From Sediminibacillus halophilus (GTDB taxonomy: Bacteria > Bacillota > Bacilli > Bacillales > Amphibacillaceae), in the NCBI RefSeq assembly GCF_900103695.1, contig NZ_FNHF01000001.1, positions 186,001 to 250,000 of the forward strand: a stretch of 64,000 nucleotides of DNA, read 5' to 3'. Each line of letters begins with the position of its first letter. The stretch's first letter is position 1. The notes under the pieces are model-generated. The model was not told the DNA's origin. It ran no database searches and saw only the letters and a program-made list of their open reading frames with translations. Positions 8,553-17,495 of this stretch are shown piece by piece. The translations under genes were made by a program, and so were the position numbers.

Positions 8553-8864
8553 ATGAGCTTAGATCGTATTCAATTGACAGGGAAAGATATATTGGAAAAA
8601 AACTTTAAGACTGCAATGCGCGGGTATAACCAGGAAGAAGTGGATGAATTCCTAGACGTGATCATCCAGGACTATGAAGCCTATCAACAGGAAATAGAGC
8701 GGCTACGCCAGGAAAACGACCGGTTGAAAAGACAGTCCGATCAAACAAGAACCCGCACAGCAACTGCACCAAGTAACCATCAGGTTAATTATGACATCTT
8801 GAAAAGGGTCTCCAATTTAGAAAAAGCTGTTTTCGGAAAGAAATTTGCAGATGCTGACTCCTGA
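8553..8864 (+). CDS. gpsB: Cell division protein GpsB
   Basis: GpsB is a DivIVA-like adaptor that shuttles penicillin-binding proteins between septum and side wall. The 103 residues contain the membrane-binding N-terminal domain (LTGKDILEKNFKTAMRGYNQEEVDEFLDVII), a coiled coil, a Thr/Arg-rich linker and the C-terminal trimerisation motif YDILKRVSNLEKAVFG. ATG 8553 is preferred to GTG 8544 because GAGGTGAT at 8541-8548 is the ribosome site and overlaps that GTG. Its usual partner PBP1 (ponA) is in the same window. Confidence 0.95.
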   Translation: MSLDRIQLTGKDILEKNFKTAMRGYNQEEVDEFLDVIIQDYEAYQQEIERLRQENDRLKRQSDQTRTRTATAPSNHQVNYDILKRVSNLEKAVFGKKFADADS

Positions 8865-8904
8865 TTTCTTGGCTATCATTACCAATGCGATCCATTAGGG
8901 AATA

Positions 8905-8913
8905 TGTTATACT
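8905..8913 (+). promoter_or_regulatory. Extended -10 promoter upstream of rnpB
   Basis: TGTTATACT is an extended -10 element with a good sigma-A match. No convincing -35 is seen. It lies about 50 bases before the mature RNase P RNA. Confidence 0.45.
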
Positions 8914-8963
8914 AAGCATTGTCGCATTGACTAGAAACGAAGATGATAATACAATGGATAAGC

Positions 8964-9366
8964 AATGAGTGGATGTTTGAGTAATCGCTGCACATCGAAG
9001 GTGTGTAGAGGAAAGTCCATGCTCACACAAGCTGAGATGCTTGTAGTGTTCGTGCTTGACGAATTCATAAGTCAAGGTAATCCTTTTTGGATTAACGGCA
9101 GGGAAGATACCTAAGTCATTAGGGATATGGTATTGCAACCTTGAAAGTGCCACAGTGACGTAGTCAGGCGGGAAACCGCTTGAGTGGAACGAGGTAAACC
9201 CCGCGAGTGAGCAACCCAAATATTGGTAGGGGCATTCTTTAGTAGGGAAACGAACCGAACGAGAGCCGGGCATTCGCCTGGAGATAGATGATTACTACTT
9301 GCGTACGAGGTTGACCACCGTTTGCAGTACAATAGTACAGAACATGGCTTATAAAACATTCATTGG
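8964..9366 (+). ncRNA. rnpB: RNase P RNA, Bacillus type (class B)
   Basis: This is the catalytic RNA of RNase P, which matures tRNA 5' ends. Conserved blocks are all present in order: GAGTAATCGCTGC, GAGGAAAGTCCATGCTC, TGAGATGC-TTGTAGTGTTCGTGC, GACGGCAGG-like ACGGCAGGGAAGA, CCTTGAAAGTGCCACAGTGACG, GTGGAACG-GGTAAACCCC, AAACCCAAAT-like CAACCCAAATATTGGTAGGGG, and TTTGCAGTACAATAGTACAG ending ACATGGCTTA. The 5' ATGTTT and 3' AAACAT arms pair to close helix P1. End points are set from that helix. Confidence 0.95.
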
Positions 9367-9391
9367 TCGTTGCTTTAATCAGGAAATAGGC

Positions 9392-9432
9392 AGCCCTTTC
9401 TAACAGCATCCAGCGTTAGAGAGGGCTTTTTG
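9392..9432 (+). terminator. Intrinsic terminator after rnpB
   Basis: A 13-bp stem (9392-9404 with 9415-9427, one G-U pair) is followed by a T-run. Confidence 0.85.
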
Positions 9433-9473
9433 TTTACATAATTATTAAATAGGTACAGGAAAGGAATTCATTT

Positions 9474-10604
9474 ATGAAGCAGCAAGTTACATTAATCGCT
9501 ACAGCAGCAATGGGATTAGAAAGCATAGTCGCACAGGAAGTACGCGCGTTAGGATATCAGGATACAACTGTTGAAAATGGCAGAGTGCTTTTTACAGCGG
9601 ACGCAGCTGCTATCCCGAGGTGCAACCTCTGGCTGCGGACGGCTGACAGAATTAAGGTGTTGGTTGGCCAGTTTGAGGCCAAAACATTTGATTCCTTATT
9701 CGAGCAGACCAAAGCTCTTCCTTGGGAGCGATACATACCCGAGGATGGGGAATTTCCGGTCATCGGAAAATCGGTGAAGTCCACACTTTATAGTGTGTCC
9801 GATTGCCAGGCAATAGTGAAAAAGTCGGTTGCAGAACGTTTGAAGCAGAAATATGGAGTTGCTTCCTGGCTGGAAGAGTCAGGAGGATTTTATCGAATTG
9901 AAGTCGCCTTGCATAAGGATCAGGTCACATTGTCAATCGATGCATCGGGAACCGGATTGCATAAACGCGGTTATCGGATTGGTCAAGGTGAAGCACCACT
10001 AAAAGAAACCTTGGCAGCTGCTTTAGTGAAGCTTACCAACTGGAGAGCAGATCAACCATTCGTCGATCCGTTTTGTGGCTCTGGTACCATACCGATTGAA
10101 GCAGCCCTTATTGGACAGAACATCGCTCCGGGCTTTAATCGTGAATTTGCTTCAGAATCCTGGGAGCTTGTCGGCAGTGACCTTTGGGAAAGAGCACATG
10201 AGGAGGCGGAAGATTTAGCTGACTACGACCAACCGCTGGATATTACCGGTTCTGACATTGATCACCGGATGATCGAAGTGGCAAAGGACAATGCCATGGA
10301 AGCGGGACTCGGCGATCTCGTTGCATGGAAACAGATGCAGGCGAAGGATTTTCATCCACAGCAGGCAACGGGCTATCTTGTGGGAAATCCTCCATACGGA
10401 GAACGGATCGGTGACAAGGCGGAAGTAGAAAAAATGTATCGGGAGTTTGGCAAAGTGATGCAACAACTTCCCGGATGGAGTGTTTATATTCTTACTTCCA
10501 ACGAACGCTTTGAAACGTTATATGGAAAAAAGGCAACAAAGAAAAGAAAATTGTTCAATGGTTATATCAAAACAGACTATTACCAATTCTTTGGAGGTAA
10601 ATAG
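9474..10604 (+). CDS. ypsC: THUMP-domain RNA methyltransferase (YpsC/RlmL-type)
   Basis: This is a SAM-dependent guanine-N2 methyltransferase expected to act on 23S rRNA. The 376 residues have an N-terminal ferredoxin-like/THUMP region (about 1-155) for RNA binding. A Rossmann methyltransferase domain follows, with DPFCGSGTIPIEAAL near residue 200 and the catalytic VGNPPYGERIG near 305. Only the guanine-N2 half of E. coli RlmL is present, as in B. subtilis YpsC. The position directly after rnpB is conserved. Confidence 0.92.
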   Translation: MKQQVTLIATAAMGLESIVAQEVRALGYQDTTVENGRVLFTADAAAIPRCNLWLRTADRIKVLVGQFEAKTFDSLFEQTKALPWERYIPEDGEFPVIGKSVKSTLYSVSDCQAIVKKSVAERLKQKYGVASWLEESGGFYRIEVALHKDQVTLSIDASGTGLHKRGYRIGQGEAPLKETLAAALVKLTNWRADQPFVDPFCGSGTIPIEAALIGQNIAPGFNREFASESWELVGSDLWERAHEEAEDLADYDQPLDITGSDIDHRMIEVAKDNAMEAGLGDLVAWKQMQAKDFHPQQATGYLVGNPPYGERIGDKAEVEKMYREFGKVMQQLPGWSVYILTSNERFETLYGKKATKKRKLFNGYIKTDYYQFFGGK

Positions 10605-10616
10605 GGGGAGATCGGT

Positions 10617-12116
10617 TTGACGGATAACAAACAATTAGAAGCGGATTTTTTAGAATTATTGAAAGAACAAAAAGCCTATCAAGAAGCTTTAGCGCTAATC
10701 CAATGGGATTTACGCACCAAAATTCCTCCTAAAGGGGTCGATCAACGTTCGGAAGTCATTGGTTTTCTTTCACAGAAAGTGTACCAGATTGCTACCTCTG
10801 AAAAGATGAAGCATTTCATTGATTCATTAAAAGGGAAGGCTTCCAGTCAAATTATCCAACGATCTCTGGAAGAATGTGAAGAAGCGTACGACCGTAACCG
10901 AAAGATTCCAGAAGTTGAATTCAAGGAGTTCACGATGCTGCAATCCAAATCGGAATCATTATGGCAGGAAGCCCGGGAAAAAGGGGACTTCAAACTGCTC
11001 CAGCCATACTTAGAGAAGCTGGTCGAGTATAATAAGAAGTTCGCTGAATACTGGGGGTATGAAAAAAACCGCTATGATGCCTTGCTGCATGTTTATGAAC
11101 CAGGTGTGACAACCGAACTGCTTGACAAGGTTTTTCCTGACTTAAGAAGGTCGTTGACCGGATTGTTAAAAAGAATAACGGCATCCGACCGAAAGCCAAA
11201 TTCCGCCATCCTGCAGAAACATTTTCCTAAACAGGACCAGGAAAAGTTCACTCTGGAAATTCTGAAGCGGATGGGATATGACTTTTCTGCAGGTCGTCTT
11301 GATGAAACAGTTCATCCGTTCGCGATTGCCATCAATCCGAAGGACGTACGTGTAACGACAAGATACGATGAAAATGATTTTCGGATGGCGGTCTTTGGTA
11401 CTATCCATGAAGGCGGTCACGCCCTGTATGAGCAGAATATTGATCAAGCCTTGGCTCAAACGCCGCTTGCTGATGGAACTTCAATGGGGATCCATGAGTC
11501 TCAGTCGCTATTCTGGGAAAATTTTGTGGCTAGGAGTGAAGCGTTCTGGGAGAACCATTTTTCATTATTCCAAGATATAGCTCCTGATGACTTTAGCACT
11601 ATTTCTTTCTCCGACTTTTATAGGGCAGTCAATGAGGTGAAGCCTTCCCTTATCCGAATTGAAGCAGATGAGTTGACTTATTGCCTTCACATTATGGTTC
11701 GTTATGAGCTCGAAAAAGCTTTAATTAATGACGAAATAGAAGTAAAAGATCTTCCTGGGCTTTGGAATCAAAAAATGGAGGATTACTTGGGAATCAGGCC
11801 AAGTTCTGATAGGGAAGGAGTGCTGCAAGATATCCACTGGGCAGCAGGGGATTTCGGTTATTTTCCTTCTTATGCCCTTGGATATATGTACGCCGCTCAA
11901 TTCCACCAAAAGCTTAAAGAGACGATGGATGTGGAGTCTGCTATCAGGTCCGGGGACTTTGCATCTGTTAAGAACTGGTTGGGGGAGAACATCCATCAAT
12001 ACGGTAAATTGAAAAAGCCGTTAGAGATTTTGCGAGATGTTACGGAAGAAGGATTAAATCCGGAATATCTTGTGGAACATTTGCAAAGCAAGTATGCAAG
12101 TATTTATCAATTCTGA
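10617..12116 (+). CDS. ypwA: M32 family metallocarboxypeptidase (Taq type)
   Basis: This zinc- or cobalt-dependent carboxypeptidase is cytoplasmic and of broad specificity. It is 499 residues, the usual family length. The metal site is HEGGH near residue 265 (GTIHEGGHALYEQNID), with the downstream ESQSLFWEN glutamate as third ligand and the IRxEADELTY and HIMVRYELE blocks typical of M32. A TTG at 10617 follows GGGGGAG, 12 bases after the methyltransferase, so the two form an operon. A bidirectional terminator follows about 110 bases later. Confidence 0.93.
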   Translation: MTDNKQLEADFLELLKEQKAYQEALALIQWDLRTKIPPKGVDQRSEVIGFLSQKVYQIATSEKMKHFIDSLKGKASSQIIQRSLEECEEAYDRNRKIPEVEFKEFTMLQSKSESLWQEAREKGDFKLLQPYLEKLVEYNKKFAEYWGYEKNRYDALLHVYEPGVTTELLDKVFPDLRRSLTGLLKRITASDRKPNSAILQKHFPKQDQEKFTLEILKRMGYDFSAGRLDETVHPFAIAINPKDVRVTTRYDENDFRMAVFGTIHEGGHALYEQNIDQALAQTPLADGTSMGIHESQSLFWENFVARSEAFWENHFSLFQDIAPDDFSTISFSDFYRAVNEVKPSLIRIEADELTYCLHIMVRYELEKALINDEIEVKDLPGLWNQKMEDYLGIRPSSDREGVLQDIHWAAGDFGYFPSYALGYMYAAQFHQKLKETMDVESAIRSGDFASVKNWLGENIHQYGKLKKPLEILRDVTEEGLNPEYLVEHLQSKYASIYQF

Positions 12117-12221
12117 AGAAAGGCTTTATCTGAACAGGTTGTTTTTGACGGGTGGAAAAATGGTCGTAATCCTATTCGATTCATCAGGGAATTGCGGAGT
12201 CTATTTAACAAAATGAAGATA

Positions 12222-12255
12222 ACAAAAAGGCTTGGAGTCATTCCAAGCCTTTTAG
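12222..12255. terminator. Bidirectional terminator
   Basis: AAAAGGCTTGGA (12225-12236) pairs perfectly with 12242-12253. It separates ypwA from the converging lipoprotein gene. Confidence 0.85.
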
Positions 12256-12302
12256 GTTAGATATAGACATGTGATGGTGCTGCAGCATTTTAAGTCGATA
12301 CC

Positions 12303-12863
12303 TTAGCTTAAAGCGTCTGCCATATCAGGAGCGTACATATCCTGTCCTTCATAAATCGATGTGATTTGTTCCTGGAATTCATCCCATTTTTCCTGTGCAG
12401 AAGACAAATCAGGCTCAAGAGCAGATGCATCAATAGCAGTTTCCATTTCGCTGTAGTAGTCACCAAGCGTTGTGATGGCCTGCTCATAGCTTTCTTTTAC
12501 GTCATCGGGTACGTCTGCTTCAAATTGATAATTTTCTAGTTCAGTCTGTGCTTCTTTGGCTGCTGTCAAAGCTTCTTCAGCAGATGCTTCGGTGTCTTCG
12601 TCAGTAACTTCCTCATCTGCTAAGTTAGCCTGATACGCATTGATTTTTTGCTGATATGGACTGATTGTATTTGTGAAGTCCATCTGTGCGCTAAGTAACT
12701 CTTTCTTTAGGGCTGAATTATCAGACGACTCATCGGATTGTGTATCGTCATCCTGCTGTTCAGCTGCATTGTCATCAGCAGTCTCATCCTCATTGTCAGA
12801 TTGGGAGCAGCCTGCGATGGTTAATGCGGAAATAAGACCTAGTGATAGTAAAAACTTTTTCAT
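12303..12863 (-). CDS. Predicted lipoprotein, acidic helical
   Basis: The function is unknown. A lipoprotein signal peptide ends in the lipobox TIAGC (cysteine near residue 19). It is followed by a very acidic Asp/Glu/Gln-rich linker of about 35 residues, then about 130 residues of amphipathic helix with few aromatic residues. The composition suggests an extracytoplasmic helical bundle tethered to the membrane. It stands alone between converging and diverging neighbours. Confidence 0.7.
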   Translation of the reverse strand: MKKFLLSLGLISALTIAGCSQSDNEDETADDNAAEQQDDDTQSDESSDNSALKKELLSAQMDFTNTISPYQQKINAYQANLADEEVTDEDTEASAEEALTAAKEAQTELENYQFEADVPDDVKESYEQAITTLGDYYSEMETAIDASALEPDLSSAQEKWDEFQEQITSIYEGQDMYAPDMADALS

Positions 12864-13008
12864 TTGATAACCCCCTGTTAAAATTGTTTGAATTCTTTGT
12901 AGCCAAATAGTAGTTTAGTACTGAATCGACAAAAAGTAAATAATTTGAAGAAATGTTTTAATAGTCTAAAAATTTAGATATGTGAGCGAGAAAAAAGGAG
13001 GACGTAAG

Positions 13009-13777
13009 GTGTATTTACCATCATTTCGGCTGGATAAAAAATTAGCTGTCATTACAGGGGCAAGCAAAGGGATAGGCAGGGCAGTTTGCTCTTTCCTTTG
13101 CAGAATCAGGCGCTGACCTGGTACTTATAGCCCGGAACAAGGAGCCGCTTTATGGGGTTCAGAAAGAAGCAGAGGAATTAGGAAGCAATGTTGTGACAAT
13201 CTGCGAAGATGTGAAAAATTATTCAAGTATTATCCGGCAACTCGATGATAGTATTGCAGACCGTAATGTCGATATCTGGGTTAACAATGCTGGCATTAAC
13301 ATTCGCAGCCAAGCAATAGAAGTCACCTCTGAAGAAATGGACCAAATCATCGATATAAATATGAAAAGTTCTTTTTTTCTTGCCCAGGCTGCAGCCAAAC
13401 GAATGAAAAAACAAGGCGGAGGTAAAATAATCAATATGTCCTCGGTCGGCGGGCACGTGGCTTTGCGGACAGGTGTAGTCTATGCGATGACGAAAAGTGC
13501 AATCATTCAAATGACGAAAAACCTAGCGATGGAATGGGGCGGAGACAACATACTCGTCAATGCCATTGGGCCATGGTATTTTCCGACAGCCTTGACCGAA
13601 GAGTTGCTGAAGGATGAACAATATGTTTCCGATATTTTGGACAGAACACCTTTGAACCGGATTGGGAAACTGGAAGAACTGGCTGGTGCGGCAGTGTTTC
13701 TGGCTTCAGATGCAAGCAATTATATAACCGGGCAGACGTTATTTGTTGACGGAGGTATGACTATATACGGATTCTAA
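13009..13777 (+). pseudogene. Short-chain dehydrogenase/reductase interrupted by a +1 frameshift
   Basis: The reading frame starts at GTG 13009 after AAGGAGG and encodes the cofactor motif VITGASKGIGRAV. It shifts at 13084-13088, where an extra T in GCAGTTTGCT breaks the frame. In the downstream frame the protein resumes exactly with ALSFAESGADLVLIARN, then NNAG, NMSSVGG and YAMTK, the Ser-Tyr-Lys catalytic set of classical SDR enzymes, and finishes at 13777. Apart from this one base, all 256 codons look intact. It is either a recent pseudogene or a sequencing error. The substrate cannot be told. Confidence 0.85.
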
Positions 13778-13877
13778 CACTGTTTAACTTCCCATCTAGC
13801 ATATGCTTGTTAATTCTGTTTCAAATGAGGGTACATAGGTAAGGATGGTAAATAAAGATAATAGAAGAGGTGCTTAC

Positions 13878-14966
13878 ATGTCAGTTATCGGATCAATCGG
13901 AACAAGCCTGCCAGAGTTCACCATGGAACAAGATGAAATCAAAACACTGGTAGAACATATTTTTCCACGTCCGGAAAGAGAATTAAACCGGCTGCTTCCT
14001 GTGTTTGAAAATGCGGCAGTGGAACAACGCCAGTTCGTCGTTCCGAAAACGTGGTTTTCTGAGCAGCACTCCTTTGTAGAGCGAAACCGTATCTATCAAA
14101 AAGAAGCACTTAGACATAGTGTTTCTGCAATCGATGCTTGTTTAAATAACGGTGACTTTTTAGATAGGTCGATTCCTTATCAAGCAATCGATTCCATCGT
14201 TTTCGTCTCCAGTACCGGCATTGCAACTCCATCTTTAGATGCCTTCATTCTGAACGAACGAGAATTTCGCGAAGATGTCCGGCGTGTTCCGTTATGGGGG
14301 CTTGGCTGTGCGGGGGGCGCCAGCGGCCTGGCACATGCCCACGAGTGGCTTACCGCAAATCCTGCTCGTGTTTCACTTGTGGTAAGTGTAGAACTATGCA
14401 GCCTGACATTTCAAAAAGACGACGATCGCAAGAGTAATTTCATTGGCACTGCCTTATTCGGCGATGGAATTGCTGCCGCCCTTTTAATCGGTGAAGATTC
14501 CCCTTATCAGACATATCGAAAAACGGCCGCCCCTCGAATAACCAATGTCGACTCGAGGACAAAAAAAGCATCATTGGATGTAATGGGATGGGAAATTGCT
14601 GACCATGGCTTTGAAGTAATATTTTCCAAAAGCATTCCTCAGTTAGTCGAAACATTCTGGAAGCAACATATTCTTTCGTTTTTAGAAGCACAAAACACCA
14701 ATGAGAGCGATTATGCATTCTATGTTGCACATCCTGGCGGAAAAAAGGTACTTCAATCGATAGAGGAAGTGCTCCAAATAAGTGATAAGAAACTGTTTCA
14801 TTCTTATGATGTCTTAAAACGGCATGGTAATATGTCTTCAGCAACAGTGTTATATATTTTACAAAAGTGGATGCAGGAAGCCATTGACCCTGGTCAGAGA
14901 AGTTTAATGTCCGCATTGGGACCGGGATTCAGCTCCGAATTGTTGGAATTGGTGTGGTCTTCATGA
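13878..14966 (+). CDS. bpsA: Type III polyketide synthase (BpsA/BcsA-like)
   Basis: This is a chalcone-synthase-fold enzyme that extends long-chain acyl-CoA with malonyl-CoA to alkylpyrones and alkylresorcinols. The 362-residue protein has the catalytic triad: Cys in WGLGCAGGASGLAHA, His in VAHPGGKKV and Asn in RHGNMSSATVL. ATG 13878 is chosen over ATG 13845 because AGAGGTG lies at proper distance and the start MSVIGSIGTSLPEF matches the B. subtilis family. Its stop overlaps the next start (ATGA), so translation is coupled to the methyltransferase. Confidence 0.92.
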   Translation: MSVIGSIGTSLPEFTMEQDEIKTLVEHIFPRPERELNRLLPVFENAAVEQRQFVVPKTWFSEQHSFVERNRIYQKEALRHSVSAIDACLNNGDFLDRSIPYQAIDSIVFVSSTGIATPSLDAFILNEREFREDVRRVPLWGLGCAGGASGLAHAHEWLTANPARVSLVVSVELCSLTFQKDDDRKSNFIGTALFGDGIAAALLIGEDSPYQTYRKTAAPRITNVDSRTKKASLDVMGWEIADHGFEVIFSKSIPQLVETFWKQHILSFLEAQNTNESDYAFYVAHPGGKKVLQSIEEVLQISDKKLFHSYDVLKRHGNMSSATVLYILQKWMQEAIDPGQRSLMSALGPGFSSELLELVWSS

Positions 14967-15481
14967 ATTGGTGGATGGGCCTCTTGTTTGTGTTTTTGAT
15001 TTTACAGCGTTTGATCGAGTTAGGCATCGCCCGTAGCAACGAAAGCTGGATGAAAGAGCAGGGGGCAATTGAATCAGGTGCAGAACATTATAAATGGTTT
15101 GTCCTGACCCACAGTTTATTTTTTGTTAGTTTATGGGCGGAAGCACAATGGAAAGGTCTGTATCAGCTGGAGTTGAACATATATCTATTTATCCTGTTCG
15201 TCATCACACAGTTGCTGCGAATATGGTGTATTGCCTCACTGGGAAGGTTCTGGAACACAAAAATTATCATTCTTCCTGGTGCAAACCTTGTAAGAAAAGG
15301 TCCTTACCGCTTTATTAAGCATCCCAATTATCTGGTTGTATTATTGGAATTGATCGTGATACCGCTGATGTTTCATACATATATTACGGCAATTATGTTT
15401 CCGTTCTTGCATCTCTTATTGTTGCGGGTACGGATTCCGGAAGAGGAAAGAGCGTTGGGCGAGTTGGAAAAGGGTCAGTAA
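14963..15481 (+). CDS. bpsB: Isoprenylcysteine methyltransferase-family membrane protein (BpsB-like)
   Basis: In B. subtilis the partner protein O-methylates alkylpyrones made by the polyketide synthase. The 172 residues include four to five membrane segments and the ICMT signature GPYRFIKHPNYLVVLLE followed by RIPEEERAL. ATG 14963 overlaps the bpsA stop by one base pair step (ATGA). The frame from GTG 14954 is less likely. Confidence 0.88.
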   Translation: MNWWMGLLFVFLILQRLIELGIARSNESWMKEQGAIESGAEHYKWFVLTHSLFFVSLWAEAQWKGLYQLELNIYLFILFVITQLLRIWCIASLGRFWNTKIIILPGANLVRKGPYRFIKHPNYLVVLLELIVIPLMFHTYITAIMFPFLHLLLLRVRIPEEERALGELEKGQ

Positions 15482-15583
15482 TAATAGACAAGAGAACAGA
15501 TGTTCTGTATAATGGATTCAACGAAACGTGTTACACTGGATGAGTGATTTTTTCAGGGAGCAAAGTTTGCAGGAGTGATGATA

Positions 15584-15922
15584 ATGGCAAAGGAGTTAGA
15601 AAAAAGACATCCGCTGGGATACTTTATTGAAGACTTATGGACGCAAGGTTTTAAATTGTCGGACGAAGATATTCATTTTATTTATTTGGGGAAGAACACC
15701 ACCAATGCCCCCGATTGGATGACAATTAAAGCGTTGAAAGTTACCTTGCAATTCCAACTCCACTTTGATGGCAGCTTTTTTATAAGCGTTCTGGAGCTTT
15801 TGGCTGGGGAACGTGTTAAAACAACTAACCAGGCAGACCGGCTGCTCCGGGATAAAGGGCTTTCTGTACCAAGCAAACCTCAAGAAACAAGGCCTGATTT
15901 GACGGGGGAATGGCTCCGTTAA
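15584..15922 (+). CDS. Hypothetical small protein (possibly DUF6123)
   Basis: The product has 112 residues with an aromatic-rich first half (GYFIEDLWTQGFKLSDEDIHFIYLGKNTTNAPDWM) and a basic second half. I recall similar proteins under DUF6123, but this is tentative and no function is known. The ATG at 15584 is set by AGGAG at 15571-15575; ATG 15578 is too close. The end of the gene is built into a terminator hairpin. Confidence 0.55.
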   Translation: MAKELEKRHPLGYFIEDLWTQGFKLSDEDIHFIYLGKNTTNAPDWMTIKALKVTLQFQLHFDGSFFISVLELLAGERVKTTNQADRLLRDKGLSVPSKPQETRPDLTGEWLR

Positions 15923-15936
15923 TCAGGCCTTTTTTG
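15889..15936 (+). terminator. Terminator overlapping the end of the preceding gene
   Basis: AAGGCCTGATT (15889-15899) pairs with 15921-15931, followed by T6. The 5' arm lies inside the coding sequence. Confidence 0.85.
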
Positions 15937-16071
15937 CAATGCTTCCGTTTAAAGCGATCACTATGGAACGGAAATACTCTTACCATGAGAACATGAATTC
16001 ATACTTTCCGTTTCACCGCGATAAGTTAATTTGCTTAAAAGTATTTCAAAAAGCAAATAACCGGTTGGGCT

Positions 16072-16461
16072 TTAATTAAGTCGAATAGCTTGTCTTGCCA
16101 GTTGATCTGCCTGTTTATTTTGCTTTTCGGGAATCCATTTTATAAAAAAGTGAGGGAAAGCTTCTATCTGCTGTCTTATTTCTTGTAAATATGGCAGGAA
16201 AGTTTGATTTTTCGTGAAATCTTTTTCGATTACGTCGACGACTAGCTTGGAATCTGAACGAAAGGAAAGAATCTCATCTTGAAAGCTTTCCCTGCACACT
16301 TGCAATCCCTTGATGACAGCTTCAAACTCTGCTTGATGGTTAGACATAGAACCAAGAGGAAATTTATAATCATATGTTTTCTTACCGTCTTTAATAAAAA
16401 TGCCCGCTCCGCTCAAACCTGGATCCCCGCTTGCAGCCCCATCGGTATATACTTCAATCAA
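16072..16461 (-). CDS. RNase HI-family protein (YpeP/YpdQ-like)
   Basis: This 129-residue protein has the RNase H fold. Acidic catalytic positions are visible: YTDGAASGDPG (Asp), NHQAEFEAVIKGL (Glu), FRSDSKLV (Asp) and NKQADQLA (Asp). All four are kept, so hydrolysis of RNA in RNA-DNA hybrids is possible. B. subtilis paralogs of this type are of uncertain activity. It lies just downstream of the ypdP-like transporter, on the same strand, with a gap of about 145 bases. Confidence 0.8.
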   Translation of the reverse strand: MIEVYTDGAASGDPGLSGAGIFIKDGKKTYDYKFPLGSMSNHQAEFEAVIKGLQVCRESFQDEILSFRSDSKLVVDVIEKDFTKNQTFLPYLQEIRQQIEAFPHFFIKWIPEKQNKQADQLARQAIRLN

Positions 16462-16606
16462 TTCATTTCCTCCTTTTTAACAAAGAAGCACAGTGCCCTT
16501 CTGGATTTGCGCCTCTTTGTTGTTATCAGCTTTTTCCAACAATTTATTCTCATGCGGTGCACGTATAAAGACGGTATCCAAAGCTTGACTTGTGAGAAGA
16601 CTAGAG

Positions 16607-17302
16607 CTATTCTGCTTCCCCTGTTCTACGTTCATTATGCATGCGTTTTGCCCAATATAAGAACGGTGTATCGATAGCAGCTACAAGAAACTTGATAATA
16701 TAGGTAGTGAAGAAAATTTCCATCCAAACTCCCGGTGGATATTCACCAAAAAAAGCAATGCCGCAAAAGACTGCACTGTCCAGAAGCTGACTGACCATGG
16801 TGCTGCCGTTATTGCGAAGCCAAAGGTACTTTGAGTCAGGGAAAATTCGCTTCAGTTGTGCGTAAATCCATACATCGAAGTATTGACTGATGATATAGGC
16901 CGCTAAACTGCCGGCGGCAATTTTCGGGGCAAGGCCAAACAGGGTTTCCATTGCCTCTTGTGCGATGTCATCCACACCTGGCTTAAACAGCAATGCCACC
17001 TGCATCATGAGGGTCATGGCGATCAATGTGGAAAATCCCAGCCATACGGCTTTCTTCGCCTCTTGTTTCCCATATTTTTCATTTAGTATGTCGGTAGCCA
17101 AAAATGCCGTCCCATAGATAATATTACCAAGTGTGGCAGTTAAGCCGAATAGTTCGATTGTTTTCACTACTTGGATGTTGGCCACCACGGTAGACATTCC
17201 GATCCAGACAAATAGGCCTGGTTTGCCGAAAATACGATATACAACAAGCAACATGACAAAATTTATCAGCGCAAATAAGATCCATAATATTTCGTTTTGC
17301 AT
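16607..17302 (-). CDS. ypdP: Queuosine precursor transporter (VUT/YhhQ family)
   Basis: This membrane protein has about six helices and imports a 7-deazaguanine precursor for queuosine tRNA modification. The family features are LGNIIYGTAFLATDILNEKYGKQEAKKAVWLGF and FDVWIYAQLKRIFPDSKYLWLRNNGSTMVSQLLDS. Length 231 residues is normal. Its leader carries a preQ1-I riboswitch ending in the ribosome site. This agrees with the substrate assignment and implies down-regulation when preQ1 is abundant. Confidence 0.9.
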   Translation of the reverse strand: MQNEILWILFALINFVMLLVVYRIFGKPGLFVWIGMSTVVANIQVVKTIELFGLTATLGNIIYGTAFLATDILNEKYGKQEAKKAVWLGFSTLIAMTLMMQVALLFKPGVDDIAQEAMETLFGLAPKIAAGSLAAYIISQYFDVWIYAQLKRIFPDSKYLWLRNNGSTMVSQLLDSAVFCGIAFFGEYPPGVWMEIFFTTYIIKFLVAAIDTPFLYWAKRMHNERRTGEAE

Positions 17303-17310
17303 TACTCATC

Positions 17311-17350
17311 CTCCTTAGTTTTGATAACGCGGGAGATTGCGAACCGCGTG
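17311..17350 (-). promoter_or_regulatory. preQ1-I riboswitch controlling the YpdP transporter
   Basis: Read on the minus strand, helix P1 is formed by CGCGG and CCGCG around a loop starting UUCGCAAUCU. The A-rich tail UUAUCAAAACUAAGG follows and contains the ribosome-binding site. This is the compact class I fold, similar to the Thermoanaerobacter tengcongensis aptamer in its UUCGCA loop and AAAAC tail. The pseudoknot would sequester AAGG, so control is probably at translation start, 8 bases before ATG 17302. Confidence 0.85.
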
Positions 17351-17451
17351 CATAAAAGCAACAAGGATATATTATATAGGCAAGCAGACGATTATGCAAT
17401 CAGCGCCTGAAGTTCTGGTAAAGAGTTAGGCAATAGCCGTTTATTGGCAGT

Positions 17452-17481
17452 AAAAAAACGGTGATTATCAGAATCACCGTT
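17452..17481 (-). terminator. Terminator after the cold-shock gene
   Basis: AACGGTGATT (17457-17466) pairs with 17472-17481. The A-run on the left reads as a T-run on the minus strand. Confidence 0.85.
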
Positions 17482-17495
17482 GGAATTATTTTCAT

